Of a stretch of 64,000 nucleotides of DNA, positions 53,621 to 64,000 are shown piece by piece. The stretch is from Anolis sagrei. Taxonomy: Eukaryota > Chordata > Lepidosauria > Squamata > Anolidae. Location: assembly GCF_037176765.1 (NCBI RefSeq), contig NC_090025.1:19714545-19778544 (forward strand), read 5' to 3'. Numbering within the stretch: position 1 is the first letter of the stretch; every line of letters begins with the position of its first letter. The notes beneath the pieces are model-generated. The model saw only the letters and a program-made list of their open reading frames with translations. It was not told the origin of the DNA and did not search any database. The position numbers and the translations under genes are program-made.

Positions 53621-53984
53621 GAGAGAAAAATCTAAAGACTTGTATGAAAAGTCTAAAAGTAAAGAAAAGTCTAAAGACTCCATTGCATTGAGCTATGCCA
53701 GTTAAAGTAACGTCATTAACTCTACACTGTAGATGCACCCCTTGAGTAAGACTTCTTCTGAACCAACTTCGAAGTCCTCTAAGTGTAGTTGGTCTGTAAC
53801 TCCTGGTATTTCTCACAATTGACTGTGCTGCCTTGGAATACTAAGAGTTGTAATTCAACAACATTTTGGAGGGGGCACATACTTATCACTTCTAGTTTAG
53901 TAAAAGAAAAAGGGCAAAAGGGAAAAAAGGATTACAATCCCAGAATGAATTTCACAAGAGTGCCGGTACTCACAAGAGTACTGG

Positions 53985-54312
53985 AGCCCCCAGTTGCGCA
54001 GTGGGTTAAAGTGCTGAGCTGCTGAGCTTGTTGACGGTAAGGTCGCAGGTTTGAATCCAGGGAGTGGCGTGAGCTTCCACTGTCAGCCCCAACTTCTGCC
54101 AACCTAGCAGTTTGAAAACATAAATGTGAGTAGATCGATAGGTACTGCTCGGGCAGGAAGGTAAGGGCACTCCATGCAGTCATGCCAGCCACATGACCTT
54201 GGAAGTGTCTACGGACAACGCCAGCTCTTCAGCTTAGAAATGGAGATGAGCACCACATCCCAGAGTTGGACACGACTGGACTTAATGTCAGGGGAAAACC
54301 TTTACCTTTACC
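53985..54312 (+). mobile_element. Sauria-type tRNA SINE, full length
   Basis: Head 'ggagcccccagttgcgcagt', B box 'ggtttgaatcc', body 'ccaacctagcagtttgaaaa', and BovB-like 3' end 'cacgactggacttaatgtca' with a CTTT-type tail. The best-preserved copy in the window. Confidence 0.88.
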
Positions 54313-54824
54313 AACCGGTTCAAAAAAAATTGAGAATGAACCAAGAATGAAACAAATTCTTTGCATTCTTCTAGCCCAGATTCAAAAGCAAATTACCATC
54401 CACTTGTGCATCTTTCTAAAACTGGTGTAAAGTGAACCAATCTGATGGTATCATTTGCAGTTCCCAGTTAGATTGCATGTTAGACTGATTGGTTTAATTA
54501 TTCCACAATCTGAGGGGGACAAACTGTGATGCTTAGGCACATGTGGTCCCAGCTGGTTGTTGTTGTTTTGTTTTGTTTTTTTACAAACCTCAAGGTTCTT
54601 GATTCTCTAAAGCCCATTAACCTCCACCAATTAAATGTTTTTTGGGAAAAAATAAACTTACCAAATGGTAAACTGCCTTCTTGAAATAATAGTTTGCCCT
54701 TTAAACCCTTGTCATCCAAGTCTGGCTGAAGTCACCCAACTGGAATATTGCTCTCCCCTTTTCTTTCTCCTTATATCCCACCTTTTTAGCAGAATCAGAA
54801 TAGCTTACCAATGGGTATGTTCCA

Positions 54825-55515
54825 GCCCCAAAACCTAACCATACCTAGCTGTGAAAAATAGATATAATTTAGTTCTGATTAAATATACAAAACACATATG
54901 AAGATCAGTATCAGTTCACTATATAGCAATGGAAAATTTACAGGCAAAACTCAAGCACAGCTCCTCACCCAGTTAACATTAGAAAACCTGCCCATTCTTT
55001 AGATCGAAACCGATAAATAGAATAGGAAGAATGCTGTCAAGCAACACTGATTGTGGGTTTTCAACATATTGCCAAATCACAGCAGCAGTCCCTTGAAACG
55101 TGCAGAATCTTGTGTAGAAAGCTATGCATTGCTCATTAGACAAATATTTTGATGCTTGTCTAACCTTAATAACCTTGTGGTGGGGATACAGCTTGTAAGC
55201 TGTATCAATAAGATTATCCAAACTGTTGAAGATTGCTCCCAGTGCCAAAAAGCAGTAGAAAAGAGTGCATCCTAGAATTTATTTCTTTAGGATATCAATA
55301 AGGTAGGAGTGGCACATCACAAATAAATGTGAGTAACATGTACAACAACAGAATGTAAAGCTGCAGTACATCCTCAGCAGAAGCTAGAAAATAGATTTAC
55401 AATAGAAAAGAATGGCCAAGCAATTTGTAAATGTGCTTTCCAAATGAAGCAACCAATGCTTGTTAATTCTCGAGAATCATGAAGTGTGCTGTGCGTTAAA
55501 CCTCAAACTGAAATT
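54825..55515 (+). pseudogene. Decayed copy of an HSD17B11/13-type promoter and exon 1
   Basis: Aligns along its length with 57,560-58,260 of the plus gene: upstream 'accacagcagcagtccctt' in both, then 'ttgaagattgctcccagtgc' against 'ctgaggattgctcagtgtca', then the end of the exon 'ggatatcaataaggtagga' against 'gggatattaacaaggtagga'. Most of exon 1 coding sequence between them is deleted, so no product is possible. The following 200 bp are intron-1-like and are shared with 52,560-52,780. It lies between the two functional-looking paralogues. Confidence 0.75.
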
Positions 55516-55564
55516 AATGCCACACAACAACAATAATCACAACAATAGCAATAACAATAATAAC

Positions 55565-55690
55565 AACCTATGAGGATGCCTGCCATAGATGCAGGTGAAA
55601 TGTCAAGGGAGAATGCTTCTGGAACATGGCCATACAGCCCAGAAAACACACAACAACCCAGTGATTCTGGCATTGAATGCCTTTGACAAT
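55565..55690 (+). mobile_element. Penelope-like 3' tail
   Basis: 'gaggatgcctgccatagatg' and 'atgcttctggaacatggcca' match the hammerhead-bearing tail at 44.34-44.46 kb. The ribozyme-like block here is more decayed. Confidence 0.65.
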
Positions 55691-55704
55691 ACAATGATAG
55701 TAAT

Positions 55705-55765
55705 AATCATAATAATGCTTTATTTGTATACCGCTCTATCTCCCCGAAGGGACTCAGAGCGGTTT
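55705..55765 (-). mobile_element. L2-type 3' end fragment
   Basis: 'tttgtataccgctctatctc' followed by 'cccgaagggactcagagcgg' is the reverse of the common LINE/SINE 3' end. Confidence 0.5.
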
Positions 55766-56178
55766 CCAACATATAAGGCAAACATTTAATTCCAGAAAGA
55801 AAACCATGCAGATGTAACACAACCTAGGTAGGATGCTATCATCATTCACAAGAAGCTGTTTGGCAAGTACTTAAGTAAGGTTTCTTTCCAACCAACTTTG
55901 TAGCCCTCTAGGTCAAAGGTTCTTAAAGTTAAGGTCATATAAGTATGTATTTGGGGCTGTGAAATTTTTCCCCCAAAAAGCATATGGATAAAGGAGAAGA
56001 ATGGATCTGCTGGTTGAGAAAGGGAAAAGTGGTGTGTTTATGATATGTGATTTCAGCTCTGCAGAATCGCAGGTTCAGGTTTCCAGCATACTTAGGCTCA
56101 GAAGGATCAAATTCAGACACAAGAGAGATGAAGATAAGGATCAGAGGTTTATTCAAAAGTGGCTTTTGAAGACACACA

Positions 56179-56231
56179 CTCTGTATGAATCCGTTACTTT
56201 ATCAGACATAAAGTAACAGATTCATACAGAG
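56179..56231. repeat. Near-perfect hairpin, 24-bp arms
   Basis: Arms at 56179-56202 and 56208-56231 differ at one position and enclose a 5-nt loop (cagac). Confidence 0.92.
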
Positions 56232-56339
56232 AAGAATTGACAGGAATGTTTTTAAAAAGGACTTTTGCTTCTTCAGGCATTGATTGGTGCAAGTTATGAT
56301 CTGCGCCCTGATTGGACACATACCAACTGCTATTGTAGA

Positions 56340-56840
56340 TGATTGGTTTCCTGGCTTTGCATGAAATGTAATAAATCGTCATTGCTCTGTTTGAAGCTTG
56401 TGGCTATTTTCTGTTTCTGCCTTCTTTATGTGCGAGAGGAAAGTGTTGGAAATGACAATAGTCTTCAAGCCTTCTCTAGCAATCTGTTTTTCTGTGATCT
56501 TGTTGCTTGCTGTTTCCTGTATGTTTATTCTGGTGTGCAGCTTTCTGAGAAGTTATAAAGAGGGGGCTGCAGACCACATGCTTTTTCTCTCTCCTTTTGA
56601 CTATGTGACCTGTTGATGGCTGTTTTGTTACAAGAGAGATGCCCTGGCCATCTCAAAGATATTTGAAACTAGACTAGTTTTTTGTACCTGTGTATGCTGA
56701 AAACATGAAAGTTGTGAGTAAACCAAATATGTTATTTCAGTCAAAGTCTACTTCACTTTTGTCTCTTGAGTGCATGATATGAAACAAGTTGTTTTATGGG
56801 AGAGTACCTGATTTGGGCACTGAATAAAAACACTTCTAAA
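56340..56840 (+). mobile_element. Possible LTR-type fossil
   Basis: Homologous to 40,000-40,395, sharing 'aaccaaatatgttattt' and the terminal 'aaacaagttgttttatggg'. Sequence at 56,990-57,060 matches 41,140-41,210, so both loci hold parts of the same broken, non-coding element. Class is tentative. Confidence 0.35.
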
Positions 56841-56848
56841 GCTCTGGT

Positions 56849-56866
56849 CCCCCCCCCCCCCCCCCG
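56849..56866. repeat. poly(C) run
   Basis: An 18-base C run. Confidence 0.85.
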
Positions 56867-57064
56867 CACTGGCAAATCTCTGTTTTCCTGACTGATTGGA
56901 GATTGTTGGCTATTCAGACTAGCAACTGAAACCATTCCCTAGCATAATTAAATTTGGTTGTACACCATAAGATGAGATTCTGCTCTAAAGGGTTTTTTGG
57001 CTCTTCTCTAAAAGGTTATGTTACCTAATAGAAAGGAATCTGTGCAAAGTTCAGGGTTTGATAG

Positions 57065-57560
57065 GCTTAATCCTCTTCGCTGGAACTTCACAATGGGTCC
57101 TGGTTGAGGAAACAACGGAAACCACTTGAGGTGCTTTCAAGGACACACAGGCAGGGAGTTGGGTGACTCAGAGACCTTCCACTACAGTTGCCATCCACTT
57201 GCCTCCTGTGATCAAATCCTAAGAATAGCTAGCAGTGGCAAACTAGGTGAAGTGGTAAAACTTCTCCACATCACCAAATACACCTGGATTGAGGATGGTC
57301 TGGGAGTGATGGGGTGGATCTAGTAGTCGCCCCAAAGTACATAAATTAAAAGACATAGGCATTAGATTAAAACAAATTATAATCATTTGCTCCAATAAAA
57401 TCTAATTTTAAATCCATAGCTTAAAATTTGCTGGAGAACCTTGCTGGAAGAGATAGGTCTTCAATTTTGTTTAAATTCTAACAGCTCATCTAGCTGTCAA
57501 ATGTCTTCAAGCAAGGCATGCCACAGTTTAGGGTGGTGGATGAAAAGGACCTCTTGGTGA
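57065..57560. other. Upstream region of the plus dehydrogenase gene
   Basis: 57,430-57,560 resembles a decayed LINE 3' coding end in reverse ('aaggcatgccacagtttag'). The rest is unassigned. Homology to the pseudogene begins at about 57,560. Confidence 0.35.
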
Positions 57561-58022
57561 CATGTTCCAACCTAACCAAGCTCTGGAAAAAAAAGATATA
57601 ATGCTTAGTTGTTCTGATTTCAATGTACAAAAATACATAGGAAGATCAATTAACAATCATCAATTTGCCACAAAGCAATGAAAATTGGTAAGACCTTTGT
57701 AGAAAAAAAATTAATTACACTTCTCAATCCAATTAACATGACAAAACTTGCCTCTTCCTTAGACCAAATTGATAGACAGAAGATGAAAAATACTGTTAAG
57801 CAACATGGTCTGTAACGCTCCAACATATTGCTAAACCACAGCAGCAGTCCCTTGGAACATGTGAAATCTTGTGATGGGGAATGAACATTAGTCAAGCATT
57901 TAGAGCTTTGTCCAAGCTTGAGACAACCTTGTGGTGGACACACAATCTGTAAGCTTTGATAAATGGATAACCGTATCCAAACAGCTGAGGATTGCTCAGT
58001 GTCAAGAAAGCAGCAGAAGAGA

Positions 58023-58232
58023 ATGCATCTTTTCTTTGAGATCCCGTTGTTCCTCCTTATTACCTTCTTCTCTTATTTAGAGGCCTTTCTCAAGCTTTTC
58101 ATTCCTGCAAAGAAAAAATCTATCAGTGGAGAACTTGTCCTCATCACTGGATCCGCCCATGGACTTGGGAGAGCCACCGCTTATGAATTTGCAAAGCGTC
58201 GGTGCAACTTAGTTCTGTGGGATATTAACAAG
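58023..58232 (+). CDS. HSD17B11/13-type gene (plus), exon 1
   Basis: 70 codons, ending NLVLWDINK, with donor gtagga. Preceded by 5' sequence conserved in the pseudogene at 54.8-55.3 kb. Confidence 0.9.
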
Positions 58233-61200
58233 GTAGGAGCAGCAAAGCTGTGAATGCAGTTCAAAATTTGTTCTCTGTTGTGACCCTGTTTGAAAAGCAT
58301 CACTTATTATTTTGAAACATATTCTGCCCAGAGGAGGGTGACTAAAATGGTCAAGGGTCTGGAGAACAAGTCCTATGAGGAGTGGCTTAAAGAGCTGGGC
58401 ATGTTTAGAATAGACGATTGAGAGGAGACATAATGGCCATGTATAAATATGTCAAGGGAAGTCATAGGGAGGAGGGAGCAAGCTTGTTTTCAGCTGCCCT
58501 GGAGTCTAGGATGTGGAACAATGTCTTCAAACTTCAGGAAAGGAGATTCCACCTGAACAGTAGGAAGAATTTCCTAATCGTGAGAGCTGTTCAGCAGTGG
58601 AACTCTCTGCCCTGGAGTGTGGTGGAGGCTCCTTCTTGGAGGCTTTTAAACAGAGGCTGGATGGCTGTCTGTCAGGGGTGCTTTGACTCTGATGTATGGT
58701 GTCCTTGGATGCATCTACACAGCAGAGTTAATGTAGTTTGACACCAATTAACTGGCATTGACTCAATGCTATGGAATCATGGGAGGTGTAGTTTTACAAG
58801 TTGTTTAGCCTTCTTTGCCAGATAATGCTGGTGTCTCAACGAAAAACAAATCCTGGGATTCCATAGAATTGGGGTATGGCAATTAAAATGTTGTCAAACT
58901 GCAATAATTCTATGCTCTATATGCACTCAGGTGCTGATTTTCACCTTTTTTTACTTCAGCCCCACCCATTGCTTGCCTGTAGTCATCAGAAGATTTCTGA
59001 CGTGTTTTCTCACATTTTATGCTAAAACATTTTCCAAAGAAGTAAAGAGATGATACCAACTCAGTTTAAAGTAGAGCAGTCCTACATTAACTAAACTCAT
59101 ATTCTCAATTTCAGTGTATCATTTGGTCTACATTCCTATTGCTGTGACTAGGGGAATGAATTGTATGCTCCTCAGTACTTTGATTTGTTTCTAAGGAATT
59201 CTTAATTTTTGCAGTTTAATACTGCCAACATTATATACATTTGAAGTACAGTAGAATATCGCTTATCAAACCTTTGCTCATCCAATGTTCTGTCTTATCC
59301 AACATACTCTGCCTCCCGCCTGGATCTACAGCCATTTCAATACATTGCGATGTTTTGGTGCTAAATTCGTAAATATAGCAATTACTACATAACTTTACCA
59401 TGTATTGAACTGCTTTTCCTGTCGATTTGTTGTAAAACATGATGTTTTGGTGCTTAATTTGTAATTTGACATTTAGTCGGCTTCCCCTTAATCCCTCCTT
59501 ATTATACTACATTTTCGCTTATCTGATGTTCTGTCAGCCTGGATATGTTGGATAAGCGAGACTCTACTGTACTATACATTTCTGATGGAAAACCTACGTA
59601 AGCTATGTTAATCTTCAAGTGCTTCATACTATAGACATTCATTACATATAGTATTTTGGTTTAAAATTTCTCCTACTCAATTCCTTAACAAAATCATATA
59701 TACAGAAGGCAGAAAGTTTATTTATTTATTTATTTACTTTACTTTACTTCTATACCGCTGTTCTCAGCCTGGAGACAACTCACAGCGGTTCACAGCACAC
59801 AGGAAACAGCAAAATTCAATGCACCAATATAAAAAACAGTTAACAACCTAATCTAATACACAGTTAGTACACAATTACTAGCGTCTCATCACTAGAAAAC
59901 ACGATCCAGATTCGTCATCCATTGTTCCATTCCTATGTCATTACCAATCATTGCACTAATTATTCGAACGCCTGCACAAATAACCAGGTCTTTACTTTTT
60001 TGCGGAATACCATTAGAGATGGTGCTAATCTAATGTCTGTGGAAAGGGTGTTCCACAGCCGGGGAGCCACCACCGAGAAGGCCCTATCTCTCGTCCCCGC
60101 CAGCCGTGCTTGTGAAGCTGGCGGGATTGAGAGCAGGGCCTCCCTGGAAGATCTCAAAGTCCTGGTGGGTTCATAGGCCGAGATGCGGTCGGATAGGTAG
60201 CTTGGGCCGGATCTGTAGACCCAAAAAGAAAGTTACTTTTTGGGTCTACAGAGTTGCTCTGGAGAACCTTGAGATTTCTAGAGATAATATATCAATCAAA
60301 TCCAAAATTAGTCAAATCCTCAAAAGTTAAACTGACAAATATAGAGGCTTGGATATAGTCAAGATATACACTCACTGCCCTAGGAAAGGACCTGGGCCAT
60401 CAACAAGCTGTTTAGAACGTACCTTATTTTGCTGCAATGCTGCTTCTAGAACAGTACTTCTCAACCTGTGGGTCCCCAGGTGTTTTGGTCTACAAATCCC
60501 AGAAATCCCAGTCGGTTTACCAGATGTTAGGATTTCTGGGAGTTGGAGGCCAAAACATCTGGGGACCCACAAGATGAAAACCACTATTCTAGAAAGTCTC
60601 ATGAGATTTGGACAATAGAACCATTGACAAAGGGCAATAGCTTTCCTTAAATGTCAATCCGCATCATGAAAAGGCAGGATATATATGACTGAATTGTTGT
60701 TATTGTAGTGATGGTGACAGAGGTCATTGCTTTCCATGTGCAGGATGGTGTTGAGGAAACAGCTGAAGAGTGCAGGAGACTGGGAGCCACAGCACATGCA
60801 TTTGTGGTGGACTGTAGCAAGAAAAGGGAGATCTACAAAGCTGCAGAGAAGGTGAGACTTTAATTCTGAAAGATTTTCTAAAACTTGAAAAAGATACCTA
60901 TCTGTCTTGCTCTGTCTCAATCTCTGTCTGGATCTATCTGTGTCTTTTTTTTCTCTATCTCTTTTTCTGTCTCTATCTCTATCTCTTTATCAACCTCTAT
61001 CTCTTTATCTACCTCTCTCTCTCCCCCTCTGTCAGAAGGCTGACCATATAATGCAGCTCCAAACCAACCTGAGACCATGGTTGTCCCAAAATGCACACTA
61101 CTAATGTGCACTGCAACATGATTAAATGGAAAGTAGTGCACTAAAAGCATTCCAAGAAACCCCAATTTTAGGCATATAATGCACTGCATTATATTAGGAG

Positions 61201-62571
61201 ATACAGTTTTTCATTTAGTCTGGAGGGACATGAGAGAAGCCTCCTACAAGGATGATAAAAACATCAAAAATCACCCAGGCGTCCCCTGGGCAACGTCTTT
61301 GCAGACGGCCAATTCTCTCACACCAGAAGCGACTTGCAGTTTCTCAAGCACTCCTGACAGAACAAAAAAAATTTTAGTCTGGACAGAAACTGTATAAATG
61401 GAAGCTCTCACTAAACTAAGCCTGCTGTATTTTGGATATGAGACAGCATGACCCATTATAAGTTAGCACTTATAAAAGTAGAATGTAGTAGTAGAAGAGG
61501 AAGACTACATTACAGGTAGGTCCTAAATACCTTAAAGGCACCAGATCCTGTCTGATCTTGGAGGCTAAGCAAGCTGGTTAATTCTTGAATGGGAGACCAC
61601 CAAAGAATATTAATGCTGTGGGTAGGAACTGGAAAAACCACCTGTGAATGTTCCTTGCTCAGAAAAATCCCATTAAATTCATCGGGCCACCAAAAGTTCT
61701 CAGATATCAACTGTTCTGCCCAAGTCTTGAAAATGAAGGCCGTGGCTTCCTTAATTGTATGCATCCAGTTTGAGTTTGTCCCTGCAAGAAAGACAATGTA
61801 CAGCTCTGCATCTTGGGATCCCACATGCAGGTTTATGTTTAAGGAACTCCATTGGCTGCCATTCATTTTCTGGTTCCAATTCAAGGTGCAGGTATCATCT
61901 ACAAAGCCCCGAATGGTTTGGGACCTGCCTACCTTTGTGCTCGCATTTCCTTCTATGAACCTGCGTGATCCCTTCGATCTTTGGGGGAGGCCCTCCTCTC
62001 GTTCCCACCTTTGTTACAAGTGCAGCTTGGGGGGACGAGGGAGAGAGCCGTCTCTGTGGTGGCCCCTCAGCTCTGGAACTCGCTCCCCAGGGAGATTAGG
62101 CAAGCACCCACCCTGGCAGCCTTTAGGAAAAGTTTAAAAACTTGGCTTTTTGGGTGTGCTTTTGAAGAATGAATAACTAATTCCCATGCCAGGTCCCATC
62201 CCAGGATCAATTTGTTTTTCTGAATCACTTTATCTCATTCCTTAGTGGAGATTAACTTCATTGTTTATCCCACCCGAGTCCCTCACTAGACACAGCACTT
62301 TATCTACCTATCTCACCCATGGGTTTTACAATTTTTACCGTTCGCATTTGGCCCAGTTCACCCTTGTTTAAATCCTTGCATCGTTTTATACTCTGTTTTA
62401 TTATGTTAATGCCAGTATTTTATTGTATTACCATGTTATTGTTTAGCATTTTTTACTTGATGTTATCATCTGTTTTAGTAAGTATTTTATTTTGCCTTAA
62501 TTGTTTGGGCTTGGCCCCATCTTACCCGTCTCGAATCCCTTCGGGGCAATGGTGGCAGGGTACAAATAAAG

Positions 62572-62612
<41 letters not shown>

Positions 62613-63011
62613 ATGTTGTCTCACTCTCAGTCAAGCAGTCGCCTAGAGAATATGTAGATAGCTTTCAGCATAGCATATTCATGTTCTCCTGAGAAGAGCC
62701 CTGCCGGATGGCTTTCTGCCATAGTCCTAAAACTTATGCCACAGATTCCATTGCATCTAAGCCTTTCTGAGAGCTCTGTCTCTTTGGTCTGTTTTACTGC
62801 CATCGGCTTACAGAATAAAAATCCTTTTATAGTTATGGTAAACACTTCCCTAATATATATTCTTCACTTCATTTGAAAGGTCAAAGAAGAAATTGGTGAT
62901 GTGAGCATTTTGATGAATAATGCTGGTGTGGTTGCTCCGATAGACGTGGTGTCCACCGATGACCATGATATTCAAAAAATATTTGAAGTCAACATTCTCG
63001 CTCATTGCTGG
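58023..63011 (+). CDS. 17-beta-hydroxysteroid dehydrogenase, HSD17B11/13 type (plus gene, first 3 exons)
   Basis: Exons 58023-58232, 60744-60851 and 62880-63011 join in phase to 150 codons; the remaining exons lie right of the window. The start at 58023 gives [18 protein letters not shown], a hydrophobic anchor matching the human N-terminus in length. An in-frame ATG at 57,963 would add 20 hydrophilic residues and is less likely. The cofactor motif is TGSAHGLG (43-50) and NNAG is intact in exon 3. Exon sizes 108 and 132 nt equal those of the minus gene. It is transcribed away from the minus gene. Whether it is HSD17B11 or a lizard-specific duplicate cannot be settled here. Confidence 0.85.
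58327..58690 (+). mobile_element. CR1 LINE 3' fragment
   Basis: Reads [18 protein letters not shown], then [16 protein letters not shown] and [10 protein letters not shown], the end of CR1 ORF2, with one frame break near 58,410. It lies in intron 1 of the plus gene. Confidence 0.8.
58690..58925. mobile_element. Palindromic MITE
   Basis: 'ttggatgcatctacacagca' near the left end and facing 'catgggaggtgtagttttac' / 'aaatcctgggattccatag' blocks match the fold-back family at 27.7 kb. Confidence 0.55.
59249..59569. mobile_element. Tigger/pogo-type MITE
   Basis: 321 bp flanked by TA. The left end cagtagaatatcgcttatc and the inverse right end (ggataagcgagactctactg) are the typical pogo-family terminal repeats. 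Confidence 0.75.
59717..60180 (-). mobile_element. L2 LINE 3' fragment
   Basis: On the minus strand 59,960-60,157 encodes [20 protein letters not shown] and [11 protein letters not shown], matching the ORF2 end at 34.9 kb. The tail (TTTA)n is at 59,717-59,735. Confidence 0.75.
60452..60586. mobile_element. 135-bp hAT MITE with perfect 8-bp duplication
   Basis: Same length and sequence family as 46,748-46,882. Flanking ttctagaa occurs at 60444-60451 and 60587-60594. Confidence 0.85.
60744..60851 (+). CDS. HSD17B11/13-type gene (plus), exon 2
   Basis: 36 codons, [15 protein letters not shown] through REIYKAAEK. Acceptor ttccatgtgcag, donor gtgaga. Confidence 0.9.
60900..61032. repeat. Pyrimidine-rich (TCTATC/TCTG)n tract
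   Basis: A CT-rich microsatellite about 50 bp after exon 2 of the plus gene. Confidence 0.8.
61225..61372 (+). mobile_element. tRNA-derived SINE 3' part
   Basis: 'aggcgtcccctgggcaacgt' and 'ccagaagcgacttgcagttt' match the families at 8.1 and 39.7 kb. Confidence 0.7.
61530..61720 (+). mobile_element. 5S rRNA-derived SINE
   Basis: 'gtctgatcttggaggctaag' and 'ttcttgaatgggagaccacc' are the 5S rRNA internal promoter region in decayed form. They are followed by the SINE body 'aaaccacctgtgaatgttcc'. It is not a functional 5S gene because the 5' part is missing. Confidence 0.7.
61835..62612 (+). mobile_element. L2 LINE 3' end with (GTT)n tail
   Basis: Reads [11 protein letters not shown], then [20 protein letters not shown] and [10 protein letters not shown] as in the intact L2. 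The 3' UTR ends 'gggtacaaataaagttgttg' with a (GTT)n run at 62,573-62,612. It is frame-broken and older than the copy at 29-35 kb. Confidence 0.8.
62613..62879. other. Intron 2 of the plus gene, nothing recognised
   Basis: Unassigned sequence before the exon 3 acceptor. Confidence 0.4.
62880..63011 (+). CDS. HSD17B11/13-type gene (plus), exon 3
   Basis: 44 codons, [16 protein letters not shown] through [10 protein letters not shown]. Donor gtaata. Confidence 0.9.
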
Positions 63012-63171
63012 GTAATAATTGTTAAATGTCTTATGTTACTAGTTCCCCTCTGTTGTAAGATCAAGTCTGCAAGCATGTTTATTTATTTATGGATTGTATC
63101 AGAAGCAAACCGAAGGTACAGTTGTAATGTATTTAAAAACACACACACATTTTTAAAACCTGGCATTATAC

Positions 63172-63510
63172 TAAATGTCTTTTGACCACTTGGAGTGTCT
63201 CTGTTGTTGCTGTGAGAAAGTCCTCCACTGTGCATGTGGCAGGGCTCAGACTGCATTGTAATAGGTGGTTGTGGTTTGCTCTTCTCCACACTCGCATGTC
63301 AGGGACTTCACTTGGTAGCTCCATTTCTTAAAGTTGGCTCTTCATTTTGTGGTGCCAGAGTGCAGTCTATTCAGTGCCCCCCAAATCACTCAGTTTTCTG
63401 TGTTCCGGGGGGGGGGGGGCAGTCTCTCATTTGGTATCAGTCATAGCTTCAGATTCTGGGTTTTAGCCTGCCACTTTTGGACTCTCACTTGCTGAGGTGT
63501 TCCTGCGAGT
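63172..63510 (-). mobile_element. LINE 3' fragment (same family as at 23 kb)
   Basis: Minus-strand sequence corresponds to the [15 protein letters not shown]...YWSKDI end and upstream QQVRVQKWQAKTQNLK, in decayed form, with a G run at 63,407-63,419. Confidence 0.6.
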
Positions 63511-64000
63511 ATCTGTGCAAGCATATGAACATGTAATAATGTTGCAGTTGTACCTAGAATTACTGCATGGCTCAGAGCTATCATGTTCCCACAAAACACT
63601 ACAGGGTGTTTTGGTGTTATAGAATTGGTTATGGTCAGTAGCTGTAACATTACAGCTCAGAAAGTCAAGCAAACTAAGTTTATTTCATCATTGCCTAATT
63701 GTAGTATTGTATTTGCAGTTCAAAAGAGCTGGGTTCCACTTCTAAACAGATTCCATTTTCTGACAGCTGACAAGCCCTTAAAGCTTGGGATAAGAGGGGC
63801 TCCCTGCATTTACAGCTGAAGACCTAGGAAGACAGGAAGGAAAAGATGTATTTTAAACTGGATTCATTCTCTAGTGTGAAGAAGCAGCAGTACTATTCCT
63901 CTCTGTCCCCTCCCAGTGGTGAAGGCTCATTTTACAGGTGTTGGTACTCAGCTAGTGAAAATCAAACATCTCAAGCAGCAAATCAAATGCAATGGCAGAT
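63511..64000. other. Intron 3 of the plus gene, nothing recognised
   Basis: No repeat family or exon recognised. The next expected exon (TTKAFLPAM-like) is not in the window. Confidence 0.4.

Noticed and set aside
53985-54060. tRNA gene
   Set aside because: The B-box-like sequence belongs to a Sauria-type SINE with its BovB-like 3' end; no cloverleaf with an intact anticodon arm is evident.
54979-55248. 89-codon minus-strand open frame as a gene
   Set aside because: It is antisense to the pseudogene's upstream region and the corresponding frame is not preserved at 57.6-57.9 kb.
61530-61626. 5S rRNA gene
   Set aside because: Only the internal-promoter half is recognisable, it is diverged, and it is followed by a SINE body.

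Overview
The window is vertebrate nuclear DNA, almost certainly from a squamate reptile (an Anolis-like lizard is the best guess). Two things point there. Intron-split host genes can be read exon by exon with GT/AG boundaries. The repeats are lizard-typical: Sauria-type tRNA SINEs, CR1, L1, RTE-like and L2 LINEs, Penelope-like elements, hAT and pogo MITEs, and Helitron-like pieces. No prokaryotic features, CRISPR arrays or intact RNA genes were seen.

Host genes. (1) KLHL8, minus strand, fills about 1.4-26 kb. Eight coding exons give codons 1-577 (BTB, BACK and most of the Kelch propeller). The last coding exon lies left of position 1. A GC-rich promoter and untranslated first exon lie near 25.85-26.26 kb. 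(2) A complete seven-exon 17-beta-hydroxysteroid dehydrogenase of the HSD17B11/13 type, minus strand, 42,268-52,350, predicts 306 aa. (3) A second gene of the same family runs on the plus strand from 58,023; its first three coding exons are inside the window and the rest is beyond the right edge. (4) Between the two dehydrogenase genes, 54.83-55.51 kb is a decayed copy of the promoter/exon 1 region of the plus-strand gene with most of the exon deleted. A further related remnant lies at about 52.54-52.78 kb. KLHL8 beside HSD17B13/HSD17B11 matches the mammalian gene order, but here one dehydrogenase is inverted and the cluster has duplicated locally.

Mobile DNA. The intergenic block at 26.3-42.2 kb and all introns are rich in transposons. 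The most striking is an apparently full-length, undamaged LINE-2 (L2) at about 29.21-35.39 kb. It has a GC-rich tandem-repeat 5' UTR, a 342-aa ORF1 and an ORF2 with endonuclease and reverse transcriptase, and it is inserted in an old hAT MITE. Its ORF1 ends in TGA followed directly by CTAG. ORF2 lies in the same frame, begins right after that stop, and has no nearby ATG. This is the layout expected for programmed stop-codon readthrough.

Other notable structures are a palindromic Penelope-derived element with hammerhead-ribozyme-like arms and target-site duplications (43.75-44.46 kb), five tandem 174-bp copies inside a CR1 3' end (26.4-27.3 kb), and an AT-rich satellite of about 150-170 bp units in KLHL8 intron 1 (24.3-25.5 kb). 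There are also several nested insertions whose target-site duplications can still be read. All identifications come from reading the sequence; no database search was run.
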